From: a virus
Strand: one strand, 5' to 3'
Length of the DNA: 64,000 nucleotides
IMG/VR virus record: IMGVR_UViG_3300042337_000070
Coordinates: 1-64,000 of that record
The notes beneath the pieces are model-generated. The model was not told where the DNA came from, made no database searches, and saw nothing but the letters and a program-made list of their open reading frames with translations. The translations under genes were made by a program, and so were the position numbers. Positions 28,839-38,800 of this stretch are shown here, piece after piece. Each line of letters opens with the position of its first letter. Positions within the stretch are counted from its first letter, which is position 1.

Positions 28839-29791
28839 CTTAGAGTCTCCAGTAAAACATCTTCTATATCATTACAGGTATCTTGAATGGTATGATTGCA
28901 CATAACATAGTTGTATGCGTCTTCTACCTGACAATCGTTATACTCATAGTTTCTCAAAAGTTCCATGAGTTCCTGTTCATTTTGATATGTAGTACCATAA
29001 TAGCACATATCTTTCGCTCCTGCAATAGCTCTTGCATACCAAGGCGTCCTATTCATCATTGCTTCCAAGAGGACTAGACCGAAACCTTCCTCGTAGGAAT
29101 TTAGAATGTAGGCATCCGCCTCGCCTATAGCAAACAATATATCCGTCTTACTTTTCCCAAAGAAGCATTTGACATTGTGAGTATCGGTAGGCATCAGATG
29201 TTGCTCGCCGTATCCGTATAGATGCAACTCAGCATTAGGAATGTTTGCTTTTGTAAATGCTTCTGCGAGAGGTGTCATGGCCTTGTGCTCCCAGAAACCA
29301 CCGGCTGAAACAAACGTTAGTTTATCATAGTCTTTCTTTGCTCTCATATACTGTAGAGGTGGAATGCCATGACGAATGCGGCGGCCTTTTTCCTCAACAT
29401 CATACTTTCTTAGATGTTCTACGTCCATAGAAGTAGAGTATCCGAGAAAACGATGCTGTCTTAGACCATTCACACAGATTGGACTATCGCTTGGTTTGAC
29501 GATTAGATATAGAACATTCTGTTTATTCTCTAGAAGTGGACCAGCGTTTGCATGAATGATGTTTTGTGAAATACAATCCCCACCATGAACTACAATCAAG
29601 TCCCATCTTTGATTGAGGACTTGTTGATAGTCATTAGAGACTTTTACACCATTATATTCACCCTGATGCTCATGAGCCAATACAAAAACTTCATGTTGAC
29701 GTTTGAGCATTTCCTCAGCCATGTTTTGCACATAGTATTCGCTACCACCAGGAAATGGCGCATATCTGTGAACTACAAACAATACTTTCAT
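28835..29791 (-). CDS. GT4-like glycosyltransferase
   Basis: 318 residues. N-terminal FVVHRYAPFPGGSEYYV and the C-terminal EEGFGLVLLEAM E-x7-E motif mark the GT-B family 4. ATG at 29791 overlaps the upstream stop as ATGA. Confidence 0.85.
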   Translation of the reverse strand: MKVLFVVHRYAPFPGGSEYYVQNMAEEMLKRQHEVFVLAHEHQGEYNGVKVSNDYQQVLNQRWDLIVVHGGDCISQNIIHANAGPLLENKQNVLYLIVKPSDSPICVNGLRQHRFLGYSTSMDVEHLRKYDVEEKGRRIRHGIPPLQYMRAKKDYDKLTFVSAGGFWEHKAMTPLAEAFTKANIPNAELHLYGYGEQHLMPTDTHNVKCFFGKSKTDILFAIGEADAYILNSYEEGFGLVLLEAMMNRTPWYARAIAGAKDMCYYGTTYQNEQELMELLRNYEYNDCQVEDAYNYVMCNHTIQDTCNDIEDVLLETLR

Positions 29792-30669
29792 CAATCACCT
29801 ATCACAAATGTTTCCCACCAGTCACACAGATTGTTCATGTCTGTAAACTCGTTAGGAATATTATTCTTGAACGCCGGTTGTTCTATAATATCTAGATACT
29901 CTCTTTTACCGGCTGGTGAGTCTAGATGAATAATATAGTCTACCAATTTGTTAAATGTACCATGATCTGATGCATTGATGAATGCTTTTGGATTGAAATC
30001 TCTACCTACAGTAGGCGAACCCCAATAGATTGGCATTGTCTTTACCTGAAACGCATTGAGAATCTTTTCTGTCACATAACCAGGATAAGAACCATTCTCA
30101 AAGCAAATATTGAAACGATAGTTGTTCAAGAATGCCAGTTTGTATTCTAACTTATCTCTAGGAAGAACATGACCGATATTGTTTAGATGCGGTCCACCTG
30201 ATGCTACTCTCTTATACTCATTGACAAAATGAAAGGCTTTGTTTCTCATATCTTGATTAGGATTAGAAACTACGAAAGAACAAAAGTCACGATTGTTATA
30301 AAGTTCTTCATAGTCTATTATCTCAGGACACAACCAATGATAGTCGTCGGTCCATCCCTCTACAACTGCTCCCCACATGTCAATAACATAGAGGGGCAGA
30401 CGATAATGCCTTGGACTATTCTCATGATCAAATGTCATAGCATATTGACATTCATCCCAACGTGGACGAACATTTTCACCAGTATAGAAAACTTTCTTGA
30501 CTTCTGGGCCGAACCTGCGGTGAGATTGTCCATAGACTCCCTCACCGTAAATTAGATAGTCTGGATTAGTATCGTCACGAATTATGTGGAAACGTTTACC
30601 TAGAGCATAGGTAAAGAAGTTGATTGCTGTTGAGAATGTATCAGCAAAACCTAATTTCACGATTTTCAT
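29791..30669 (-). CDS. GT10-like (fucosyltransferase-type) glycosyltransferase
   Basis: 292 residues ending with the family-10 donor-site motif FENGSYPGYVTEKILNAF and IYWGSP, as in bacterial alpha-1,3/4-fucosyltransferases. It likely transfers fucose or a related 6-deoxysugar from a GDP donor. Confidence 0.83.
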   Translation of the reverse strand: MKIVKLGFADTFSTAINFFTYALGKRFHIIRDDTNPDYLIYGEGVYGQSHRRFGPEVKKVFYTGENVRPRWDECQYAMTFDHENSPRHYRLPLYVIDMWGAVVEGWTDDYHWLCPEIIDYEELYNNRDFCSFVVSNPNQDMRNKAFHFVNEYKRVASGGPHLNNIGHVLPRDKLEYKLAFLNNYRFNICFENGSYPGYVTEKILNAFQVKTMPIYWGSPTVGRDFNPKAFINASDHGTFNKLVDYIIHLDSPAGKREYLDIIEQPAFKNNIPNEFTDMNNLCDWWETFVIGD

Positions 30670-31274
30670 TACTTATACCAGAAGAATGCGGAGTTAAGTG
30701 ATAGGTTGATTGGTGCAGTAATCTTATTCTTCACTCTAAAGTCATCAACAGCTCGCTTCACAGATTCTAAAGCAGTGTAATCGTGACCACAGAAGAAACC
30801 ACCCTTCTTCAAGAAAGGATAATACAGTTCACAGTCTGCTATGGTCGCCTCATATGAATGATCGCCATCGACAAAGATAAAGTCAAAAGGTTCCTCGACA
30901 CCATAATCAATGATAGACTTCATCTTTTCAGCAGCAATAACAGAACGTTCACGAATCATCTGCACCCTCTCACCATATGGCTTTAGGTTCTCTTGTGCAA
31001 TCATCATAAACTTGTCAACTACTTCCTGTGTAATCTCACCATTCCAGTCACCGTATGCCTTGTAAGGGTCGACTGTATATATTTTAAGAATGTTAGGGCA
31101 TCTGTCTAACAGAAATGCAGTAGACTCAGCACGACAGGTACCAATCTCTAAACCAACTAGATCAGTTCCTAGACGCTTGATATAAGGAGCAAGTCCTCTT
31201 GTTGATACCCAATCATAAGGCCACTTGTCTCCAAGTTCCTTGATTGTCATAAAGTCTTCATCAGTTAGTGCCAT
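30669..31274 (-). CDS. Class I methyltransferase (Methyltransf_24-like)
   Basis: 201 residues with GLEIGTCRAESTAF (SAM site), FDFIFVDGDHSYEAT and KKGGFFCGHDY, typical of methyltransferases found in surface-polysaccharide loci. Overlaps the upstream gene by 14 bp. Confidence 0.8.
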   Translation of the reverse strand: MALTDEDFMTIKELGDKWPYDWVSTRGLAPYIKRLGTDLVGLEIGTCRAESTAFLLDRCPNILKIYTVDPYKAYGDWNGEITQEVVDKFMMIAQENLKPYGERVQMIRERSVIAAEKMKSIIDYGVEEPFDFIFVDGDHSYEATIADCELYYPFLKKGGFFCGHDYTALESVKRAVDDFRVKNKITAPINLSLNSAFFWYK

Positions 31275-32172
31275 ATTTCACCTCAATCATTTGCTTCCAT
31301 GCTGGAACACGATCCCATTGGTGAAGAACCGTAACCACATCATCATTAATATATATCTTGCTGTCCTTGACGCTGTATTGAACGTCATTGATAAACTCAA
31401 CCTTCATGTTAGGATTCTGACGATACGCTTCACCAATACCACCTGATCCTGCTTCGATAGCAGGCATTGAAGTACCTGCATGAAGCACCCAACCGTGTGC
31501 AGGATGAGCAAACAGAGTTGAATACTTATAGACTGTCATATCAAGCATGATGTTCATAGCTGCCTGATCCGGTCCTCCGCCACCTTCGACATGAGGATTA
31601 AGACCCTGACAAATCAGATACAGGTTGAGGCAAAAGTCTTTGACGCTTTCCATATCACCAGCGATAACACCGGCACAGAAGATCGGATCATCCTTCTTAA
31701 TATCATAGAAGTATTCACCAAAAGACTTGCGAAGGTTATTATTTCCCCATGGTTCATTAGCGTATGTGAGGTTCTCTGTACCTACAATTAGGTCGAAACC
31801 CTGTGCAAAATACTTATTGAGCCACTGAGTTGGATCTTCCTGAAACACAACGTCTCTAACATCAGTGATAATAACACGATCCACCATCTGTGGATCATCA
31901 AGCATCTTTAAAAAATGATGAATGTGAATGAAGCGATTGACCATGATGCTACCAGGAACATCATATGTAAACCCTGTAGTCTGATCAAATCCTGATGCAC
32001 CAATTAGCATGAATCCTTTTTGTGTAAGAATGTCTGCCGTATCTTTATTCATGTTGTAAACGATAAGAGCCTTGTATCCATCGAAACCTGATTGCTCAAT
32101 CGAGTTTGCCCAATACTTAATCTTATCCCAGTCGTAATGATCTACGACACCTACAATCAGGTCCTTAGCCAT
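31261..32172 (-). CDS. GT-A-type glycosyltransferase-like protein
   Basis: 303 residues; a DVRD acidic motif (IITDVRDVVFQ) in the position of a GT-A DxD, and a GGGGPDQAAMNIM segment typical of nucleotide-diphospho-sugar transferases. The exact family is uncertain. GGAGG precedes the start. Confidence 0.65.
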   Translation of the reverse strand: MAKDLIVGVVDHYDWDKIKYWANSIEQSGFDGYKALIVYNMNKDTADILTQKGFMLIGASGFDQTTGFTYDVPGSIMVNRFIHIHHFLKMLDDPQMVDRVIITDVRDVVFQEDPTQWLNKYFAQGFDLIVGTENLTYANEPWGNNNLRKSFGEYFYDIKKDDPIFCAGVIAGDMESVKDFCLNLYLICQGLNPHVEGGGGPDQAAMNIMLDMTVYKYSTLFAHPAHGWVLHAGTSMPAIEAGSGGIGEAYRQNPNMKVEFINDVQYSVKDSKIYINDDVVTVLHQWDRVPAWKQMIEVKYGTN

Positions 32173-32912
32173 GGGAACTTACCTCCATAATATGCCTCTT
32201 GTGTTTTGTTACCTTCAATAAAGAACTCTTCGGTAACTGAATTAGGATTACCATCTAGACGATAGCAAAGAGTATGCTTGCCGTTCGTATCATAGTTAGC
32301 ATGGTCTTTGACTGAATATAAAAACTGTCTATCACCACCCCATCCAGAGTGCCAGAAATGACATGTTCTTTGAATGAACTCTCTCTTGAAACAGAAAGAA
32401 GATGTATCGATTAGATAATGCTTACCATGAGGAGAGTGGCGAGATAGAAAGATTTCCCACTTGCCAAGACTCTCACAGTTATCGTCACAAAGATACTCTT
32501 TATCAGGTGAAAAAATCTTGCGAAGTGAATAAGAAAAGTCTAGGTTCTTTGCTTCGATAGTCTTGACTAGTGTTTCAACATGGTCGGGTTCATACCAGTT
32601 GTCTTCGTCTAGAAAAAGAATGTAATCTGAGTTGATTAGATGTGGATAGGCAGCATAGATACGATGACCATAAAAGTTGCCACCTGTCTTGCCCGTATTT
32701 TCTGGCGCTGCAACGAATGTGATTCCATCACTATATGCTACACCTATACCACATGCATCAACAGCATTTTGCCATTTTTCAGGTCCATCTACCACAACAA
32801 CATGCTTACACTTGTAAGTCTGTTTCTTTACAGATTCAATAGCGTCTAATAGTTTAGGAGAACCGATTGTAGGTGTGATAACTGTAACTGGTTTTTCAAT
32901 CACTAGATTCAT
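32157..32912 (-). CDS. GT2-family glycosyltransferase
   Basis: 251 residues with VTVITPTIGSPKLLDAI, VVVDG and the DxD-like FLDEDNWYEPDH. The first gene of the glycan cassette in transcription order, behind a late-type box and two leader hairpins. Confidence 0.85.
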   Translation of the reverse strand: MNLVIEKPVTVITPTIGSPKLLDAIESVKKQTYKCKHVVVVDGPEKWQNAVDACGIGVAYSDGITFVAAPENTGKTGGNFYGHRIYAAYPHLINSDYILFLDEDNWYEPDHVETLVKTIEAKNLDFSYSLRKIFSPDKEYLCDDNCESLGKWEIFLSRHSPHGKHYLIDTSSFCFKREFIQRTCHFWHSGWGGDRQFLYSVKDHANYDTNGKHTLCYRLDGNPNSVTEEFFIEGNKTQEAYYGGKFPWLRT

Positions 32913-32931
32913 AATAACCTCATTTGTAAAT

Positions 32932-32985
32932 GGGGAGGGTTACCCCTCCCCGATAAACCTTCTGGTGCGCCTAAGCGTGAAGGTT
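32932..32985 (-). other. Two leader hairpins ahead of the glycan cassette
   Basis: An 8-bp GGGGAGGG/CCCTCCCC stem with a GTAA tetraloop on the minus strand (32932-32951) and a 7-bp AACCTTC/GAAGGTT stem (32956-32985). Neither has a T run; they may end the sHSP transcript or stabilise the cassette mRNA. Confidence 0.6.
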
Positions 32986-32995
32986 CTGATTATTC

Positions 32996-33544
32996 TTATT
33001 TAGGTGACATACTATCTGCGATCTTCTGTGCCATTGAACCCCAGTTCTTAGCACTTTCGTTCAATAGTTGCTTTGTCGTTTCCTGAACACCAAATGGATC
33101 TAAGATATCAATCTTCTTAGTTTTCTTCTCCTCAGGAACAAAGCGTTCAAGGAAGATTTTGAGCATACCGTTGGCGAGTTCAGCATTCTTCACTTCCACT
33201 GTATCTGCAATGGTGAACTTCCGAGTGAATGCTCGATTGGCAATACCCTTATGAAGGTAGTCGCCTTCTTCGGTTTCGGTACTGCCTGTGATTGTTAGAA
33301 CATCGCTCTTTAGTTCAATATCAAGATTATGCTTGCCGAAACCAGCAACAGCCATCTCGATCACATAATGTTCATCATCAATCTTCTTTACATTGTAAGG
33401 AGGGTATGCTGGAATCTTTGGTAGGTAATCATTTGCTTCTGCGATGCGTTGGAGCACCTGTTCAAATCCAATAGCACCCTTTGAGATATCATTAGCAAAG
33501 GTGAATGGATCAAACCAGAACTTATCTGTATTCTTGTTAGTCAT
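32996..33544 (-). CDS. Small heat-shock protein (Hsp20/alpha-crystallin)
   Basis: Start at 33544 (AGGAG upstream) gives 182 residues. The alpha-crystallin domain is visible: VIEMAVAGFGKHNLDIEL, DVLTITGSTE, and LANGMLKIFLERFVPEE with the final strand, IbpA-like. It acts as an ATP-independent holdase. sHSPs are frequent in T4-like cyanophages and may aid virion protein folding. It has a sigma70 promoter and a structured leader. Confidence 0.9.
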   Translation of the reverse strand: MTNKNTDKFWFDPFTFANDISKGAIGFEQVLQRIAEANDYLPKIPAYPPYNVKKIDDEHYVIEMAVAGFGKHNLDIELKSDVLTITGSTETEEGDYLHKGIANRAFTRKFTIADTVEVKNAELANGMLKIFLERFVPEEKKTKKIDILDPFGVQETTKQLLNESAKNWGSMAQKIADSMSPK

Positions 33545-33549
33545 ATGTT

Positions 33550-33604
33550 TTCTCCTATAGTTAGCGAGAAGTAAAGAGAATGGTACCGTCGTGGCACCAT
33601 TCTC
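33550..33604 (-). promoter_or_regulatory. Structured sHSP leader, possible RNA thermometer
   Basis: The minus-strand leader forms a 9-bp stem GAGAATGGT/ACCATTCTC at its 5' end (33576-33604) and a weak 5-bp stem TTCTC/GAGAA (33550-33570) that covers part of the AGGAG ribosome site. Rhizobial sHSP genes are known for ROSE thermometers, but this sequence is not an obvious ROSE match. Confidence 0.4.
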
Positions 33605-33608
33605 AAAC

Positions 33609-33638
33609 ATTATATAGTAAACTTCACAGGTTTGTCAA
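33609..33638 (-). promoter_or_regulatory. Sigma70-type promoter (TTGACA-18-TATAAT)
   Basis: -35 at 33633-33638 and -10 at 33609-33614, ahead of the sHSP gene. Confidence 0.8.
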
Positions 33639-33641
33639 GCG

Positions 33642-35840
33642 TTAATAATTTGTTCCGCCTGTGTTAAGAGTTGTGTCCGTTAAAGTACCTTTTGTCATTC
33701 GTGTGATACCTGTGTTATTTCTCGAATAGTAATCAGCTATTACGGTTGTATAACCCGCACGACCATCCATATTCTGTATGTTTCCTACGAAACCGTTGTT
33801 GTTGCCACCATACAGATAAACACAATTGAACATTTCTTGATTACTGGATCCTTTTGCACAAGCAGTATTTGTTATCGAAAAGTTTTTAACGCTTCCTGCC
33901 ACAATTCCATAATTTCCGCCAATAAAACTGTTATCATGTATATTAATTCCCATAGAAACACTATAAAAACCAGGATTTAGATAAAATGGCGGGCCTTGCA
34001 AAAAATCAATATAATTTTTAGCATCATAATTCCTTAATATAATACCAACAGTAAACAGGTTAAGACTGTTGGAATCAGACCAAGACACTGCTTGAAAATT
34101 TGCACATACGTTATCATGTATAAAGGTCATATAATAGTATCCTGTCGGATTAGTTATATCCATACATGAAGTTACACGAAAATTTTGATGTTTTGGATTT
34201 ATTGGTTCTACCTGTCCACCAGTAGGAACATTGTTAAAGATATTATCATGTATAAAAACCAAATATGTTCTATCTACCTTAACGCTTGTGGTCCAGGCGT
34301 TAGCATGACTATGAGCAAGAGTAAATAACATTCCTTGATCGTCACTAGGAGCATAGTTGTAACAAATATCACAATCGATCACAACAGAACTATCCACAAC
34401 AAACCCCTGGAATAGTTTACCAGTCAAATACATTCCTTGTTCAATATGCTCCATATTCATACCAGAGAAAATTCCCGTAGTAGTAACGCTGCCGTTTGTA
34501 CCTCTGAGAACTAGTCCTTTGATTCCTGTGCTTGTTGTATTTCTTCCAAGACCACCATATCCCCACGCACCGTTACACTTCGAGTCTTTGAACTGAAAAT
34601 AGTTCATGTTCTCAAAATTCCAGCATATTAGTGATCCCATGGCCTGTGTAACAGGTTGAACGTTTACGTTACTACCATAAAAATCAGGGTCGCTAGAAAG
34701 ATATCCAGAACCGTAAACAGGAGTAACAACGCTCAAAGCAGGATAGTTCATTATCAGTTTAAGAGGTACGATGTTAAAGTCTTTCAACACCGTTATGCCT
34801 TGTGGTTGCACCTTTGTAGTAGTATCTACACCATTTTTATAAACTGGTACTGCCATCAATACTTTAATGCCCGCAGGCGCAGTTTTTCCAGAAGAAAAAG
34901 TGATATTAAAAGTTGCACCTGAACCGCTTGACCCTCTTAGAGATGTGCCATGAGTCATCGGATTAGTTGGGGCAACAGTATATGCACCTCTATTCCAAAG
35001 TTCTGCGGCGCCGATTGGTCCTTTTGCCGGAGGGTCAATATAAACGCTAGGTGCAGCGGTGCATCCTGTTCCTGCGTATTCTAAAGTAATACTACTAACT
35101 GCGGTGGTAGTGGAATTGACCACCGCACGAGCTTTAATATTTTTACATCCGTTACTAGCAGCAACATAAACACCGGGAGGTTCAATAGAAGAATAACCGG
35201 ATCCTCCGTTCACTATAGTAAACCCAGATATACCTGGTTGTCCGGTGGTATAATTGGCAGTAGCAGTTGCATTGTTCGACAGTCTTGTAACATGAATTAC
35301 GCAACCCACATTGTCAGAAGTTAATGTTCCTCCTGCACAAGGCAATTCATCATTCATCGTGTAATTTGAACCGCCATTGACAACAGTTACAGTATTATCA
35401 GCACTTATTACGTTATTGGGAGGGTTCAATCTAAAGACACAACGGTTGCTGTTTCCATCCAACTTAAATCCAGTTGTAGAAACGTTGACTGTAATAACTC
35501 TAGTGATCGTATATACGTTGGTACATACTAATTGGCGGCCAGAATTAAGCCAGTTTTCAATAGCAGTCGAACTATCGGTACCAGTTCCATTTACAGAAGT
35601 ATCAGCAACAGCTCCATAATCTTCTGGTGATGCCAAGTTAGCAACTTTTGATGTTGGTATGTTCCAAATACCACCTGATGTGATTGTACCTAGATTGTAT
35701 TGACTACCTCCGATAACAACACCGAAAGCAGGAGGGTTTACTGTTTTATCAAGACCCCATGGTAGAGGACTATAAGCTCCTGCTTGAACTTGTGCTATTG
35801 AACTTAACAATAGCAGTAATGCAATTAATAATTTTTTCAT
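33642..35840 (-). CDS. Tailspike-like beta-helix protein with signal peptide
   Basis: 732 residues. The N-terminus is a clear Sec signal (MKKLLIALLLLLSSIAQVQA), then GVVIGGSQYNLGTITSGGIW and a pectate-lyase-type entry motif (EDYGAVAD...GTDSSTAIENWL), followed by a long beta-helix-like region rich in N, G, T and V. This is the fold of tailspike depolymerases and receptor-binding proteins. A secretion signal on such a protein is odd: it may be exported to the host envelope rather than assembled on virions. It directly follows the tail-fibre gene. Confidence 0.75.
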   Translation of the reverse strand: MKKLLIALLLLLSSIAQVQAGAYSPLPWGLDKTVNPPAFGVVIGGSQYNLGTITSGGIWNIPTSKVANLASPEDYGAVADTSVNGTGTDSSTAIENWLNSGRQLVCTNVYTITRVITVNVSTTGFKLDGNSNRCVFRLNPPNNVISADNTVTVVNGGSNYTMNDELPCAGGTLTSDNVGCVIHVTRLSNNATATANYTTGQPGISGFTIVNGGSGYSSIEPPGVYVAASNGCKNIKARAVVNSTTTAVSSITLEYAGTGCTAAPSVYIDPPAKGPIGAAELWNRGAYTVAPTNPMTHGTSLRGSSGSGATFNITFSSGKTAPAGIKVLMAVPVYKNGVDTTTKVQPQGITVLKDFNIVPLKLIMNYPALSVVTPVYGSGYLSSDPDFYGSNVNVQPVTQAMGSLICWNFENMNYFQFKDSKCNGAWGYGGLGRNTTSTGIKGLVLRGTNGSVTTTGIFSGMNMEHIEQGMYLTGKLFQGFVVDSSVVIDCDICYNYAPSDDQGMLFTLAHSHANAWTTSVKVDRTYLVFIHDNIFNNVPTGGQVEPINPKHQNFRVTSCMDITNPTGYYYMTFIHDNVCANFQAVSWSDSNSLNLFTVGIILRNYDAKNYIDFLQGPPFYLNPGFYSVSMGINIHDNSFIGGNYGIVAGSVKNFSITNTACAKGSSNQEMFNCVYLYGGNNNGFVGNIQNMDGRAGYTTVIADYYSRNNTGITRMTKGTLTDTTLNTGGTNY

Positions 35841-35851
35841 AGTTACCCCTT

Positions 35852-38800
35852 TTAATAACTATATATAGCGGTGACCACGTCACCAGGATTCACACTCCAA
35901 ACAGATGCGCCATTCCAAGTTATTGTCGTTCCCGACACTGAGAAAGGTGATGGCGAATCTGCCGGAGTGAAACACGTACCATTGACAATGAGCATGAACA
36001 TTTGTCCAGAATAGGTACTAGTCAAAGCAGGGAAAGTATTGATTACTGAAATTGTCATTGACTGCATTCTGATTCTGCTAACAAATGAATTGATGTTTCC
36101 TGAATGAATAAGAGTAGACGGGGATCCACAAGCAGATATATCAAGAGTAACACCACGGAACGGGGATGCTCCTTCGAATATACGAAGAGAGTTTGTGATA
36201 TTATCAATGATGATATTACCAGCCAACGTTGAGTTGGTGGCCTTTTCAACATAAAACTCACCACCTTCATTTGCATTGTCTTGCTTACGAACTGTGAAAC
36301 CTGAAGGAACACTTACTGTTCCTGCGAAAGTTGCAGAATTTAAATTCGATGCTCCTGCCGGATCTAGATAATATGCAGTGGTGATACTATCTACGAAAGA
36401 TGGTGCTCGGAAATCTGTAGAAGCGTGTCCGATACCAGAAATGTCTAGTCGATATGTTGCTCCAGGAACAGTTGTATCACCTTCTCCATAACCAGCACGA
36501 ATACTATGGGCAACGGTTAGTTTACCATCTGTAGAAAGAGACATGGCGCCCTGGGCACTAGTATGAACTTCATCACCCCACCAGAAACCTCTGGTGCTTG
36601 CATTGTTCATTTGGAAAGTCATAGCATAGTCATTAGCTATAGCACCAAATGTGAATGGAGAAGTCATACCAATAGTGTAAGAAGACGAGCTCCACACACG
36701 AACTTTATCTCTAGTGTTTACGTTCTGTCCACTTAATAGAGCATAATTAACCTGATTGACAATAGATGTGGCAGCAGGATCAATATAATATGCAGCATCA
36801 TCATTATCGTAATATCTTGATGCATATACATTAGGTGCGGTGATATTACCAACAGTGTTAAGAGTGCCACCTGCTGTCATACCATTGGTATTCAAGTTAA
36901 TGACAAGAGGCCACTGACCGTTTACTTGCGACCATGTTTCTGTATCACCTGTTCCTCTAAGAACATAGAATGTATTACCATTAACATGAATCATTGCAGA
37001 ATTGGATGATCCGTCATTATCACGCAAGTAGATTGTTGGTGATATGCCTCTTAGAACAAAATCATTTCCTGTCCAACGGACCGCAACGTCATCTGACTTA
37101 TAGAAGATAGGCGATCTACAAGAACCAGTAACAGTTGTATAACCTCCGGTACCACCTGCTAGAGTTAGTGTTACACCTGTGTCATTGTAAATTCCACCTC
37201 TTGCTTGTATTTGATTCTGGAAGTATGGTGTACCGCCAGATACATATAGACCATTTGGAATTGTGATATAGGATGATCCTGATGTAATAGTTGGATTAGC
37301 AGGTGATAGAGTTAAATTGCCAGGTATCGTAGTATTACCACTACCATCTAGTAGTGTTAATGTTCTAGTAACAGTAGCAAATGCCCCTGTGTATTGTCTG
37401 AAATAGATTGGTTCGGTTCCATTGTCGGCCGTCGCTATTTCTAACCATCCTGCGTCAGTAGCATCTGCTCCTATTCTAATTCTACAAGAATCATTATCTG
37501 CCATAAATCCAGAAACTAAATTAGTTCCGGTGGTTCCCGTTACTGTTGCTGTAACAGACCCGGCAGAACCAGTTGTGTTCTGATTAAGAGTTGGGAAGGT
37601 ACAGTTTGATAGGTTGCCACTTGTAGGTGTTCCTAGAATTGGTGTAACCAATGTAGGACTATTAGAAAGAACAACGCTACCAGAACCAGTGCTTGTTGAG
37701 ACACCGGTACCACCTCTTATGACTGCCAGTGTTCCTGCGTTCATATTTCCGACGTTTAGATAATATGAACCTTGTTGACCGTCAAGTAAGTCAGCATCTA
37801 GTCCTGATGCAGCACCATCGTTACCGGCATGCCAAATTTTATTCCATGCTGTAGTTCCTGAACCATTTGTTGCTCTATAATACAATGCATTAGAATCAAA
37901 GAAACTACCAGCGAACTGCATAGAGAAATAGTTTGAAAGATTACTATGTGTAGATGCTAGTAGATGATACCATGTGGATGTTGTTTCTGGCCATCCATTT
38001 GCAGTTGTAGCATATGCTGTTTCCCAGAAACCAGAATCTACTCTATTGTTAATAGTGTCATCATACGCAACACCAAATCCAGAAGCAGACTGAATAACAC
38101 GCCCTGTTAGAGTTCCTCCAGACAGTGGCAGATAGTTGGCTGATCCAGTTACACCTGTTACTCTACCATAAGCATCAACTGTGATTGCAGAGATACCAGA
38201 AGAATAAGTGGCCTGGCCGGCGCCGACAGTAGATAAAGCTAGTGTTAATGAACCTGTAGTGCCACCTCCAGTCAATCCTGTTCCAGCAGCGACACCAGTA
38301 GTTGCATAAGATCCAATACTTCCTGAATGAATATATGTTTGTGATGTATCTGTATAAAGTCTTCCTCCATACACATAAACATTCTTACCATTCTCAACTA
38401 GACGTAAATGATCGTTGTAGTTGGTACGCATCCAAAAGTTAGATGATCCTGTATCCCAAACACCCCACTGGCCGCCTGTTCCAACGTCGAATGATGATTC
38501 ACCAGAAATACCAATATTGATATTATTGTTCCATGTGATATTACCACTCCACACCTGTCCGGCTAATGTTAGTGTTCCGGTCATTGTTCCACCGGATAGT
38601 GGTAGATATCCGGATCCAGTTGTATAACCGGCAGATCCTGTTACAGATGTTACACGACCATAAGTATCAACTGTAATGGAGGAGATACCACCGGTTCTTG
38701 GGTTTGTGTCAGCAATAACGCCAGAAGCAAGATCAATAACAGGTGTTGTTCCACCGGTTGATGTTATTCTTCCTGATGAACCTGTAACTGTGGCAACTTT

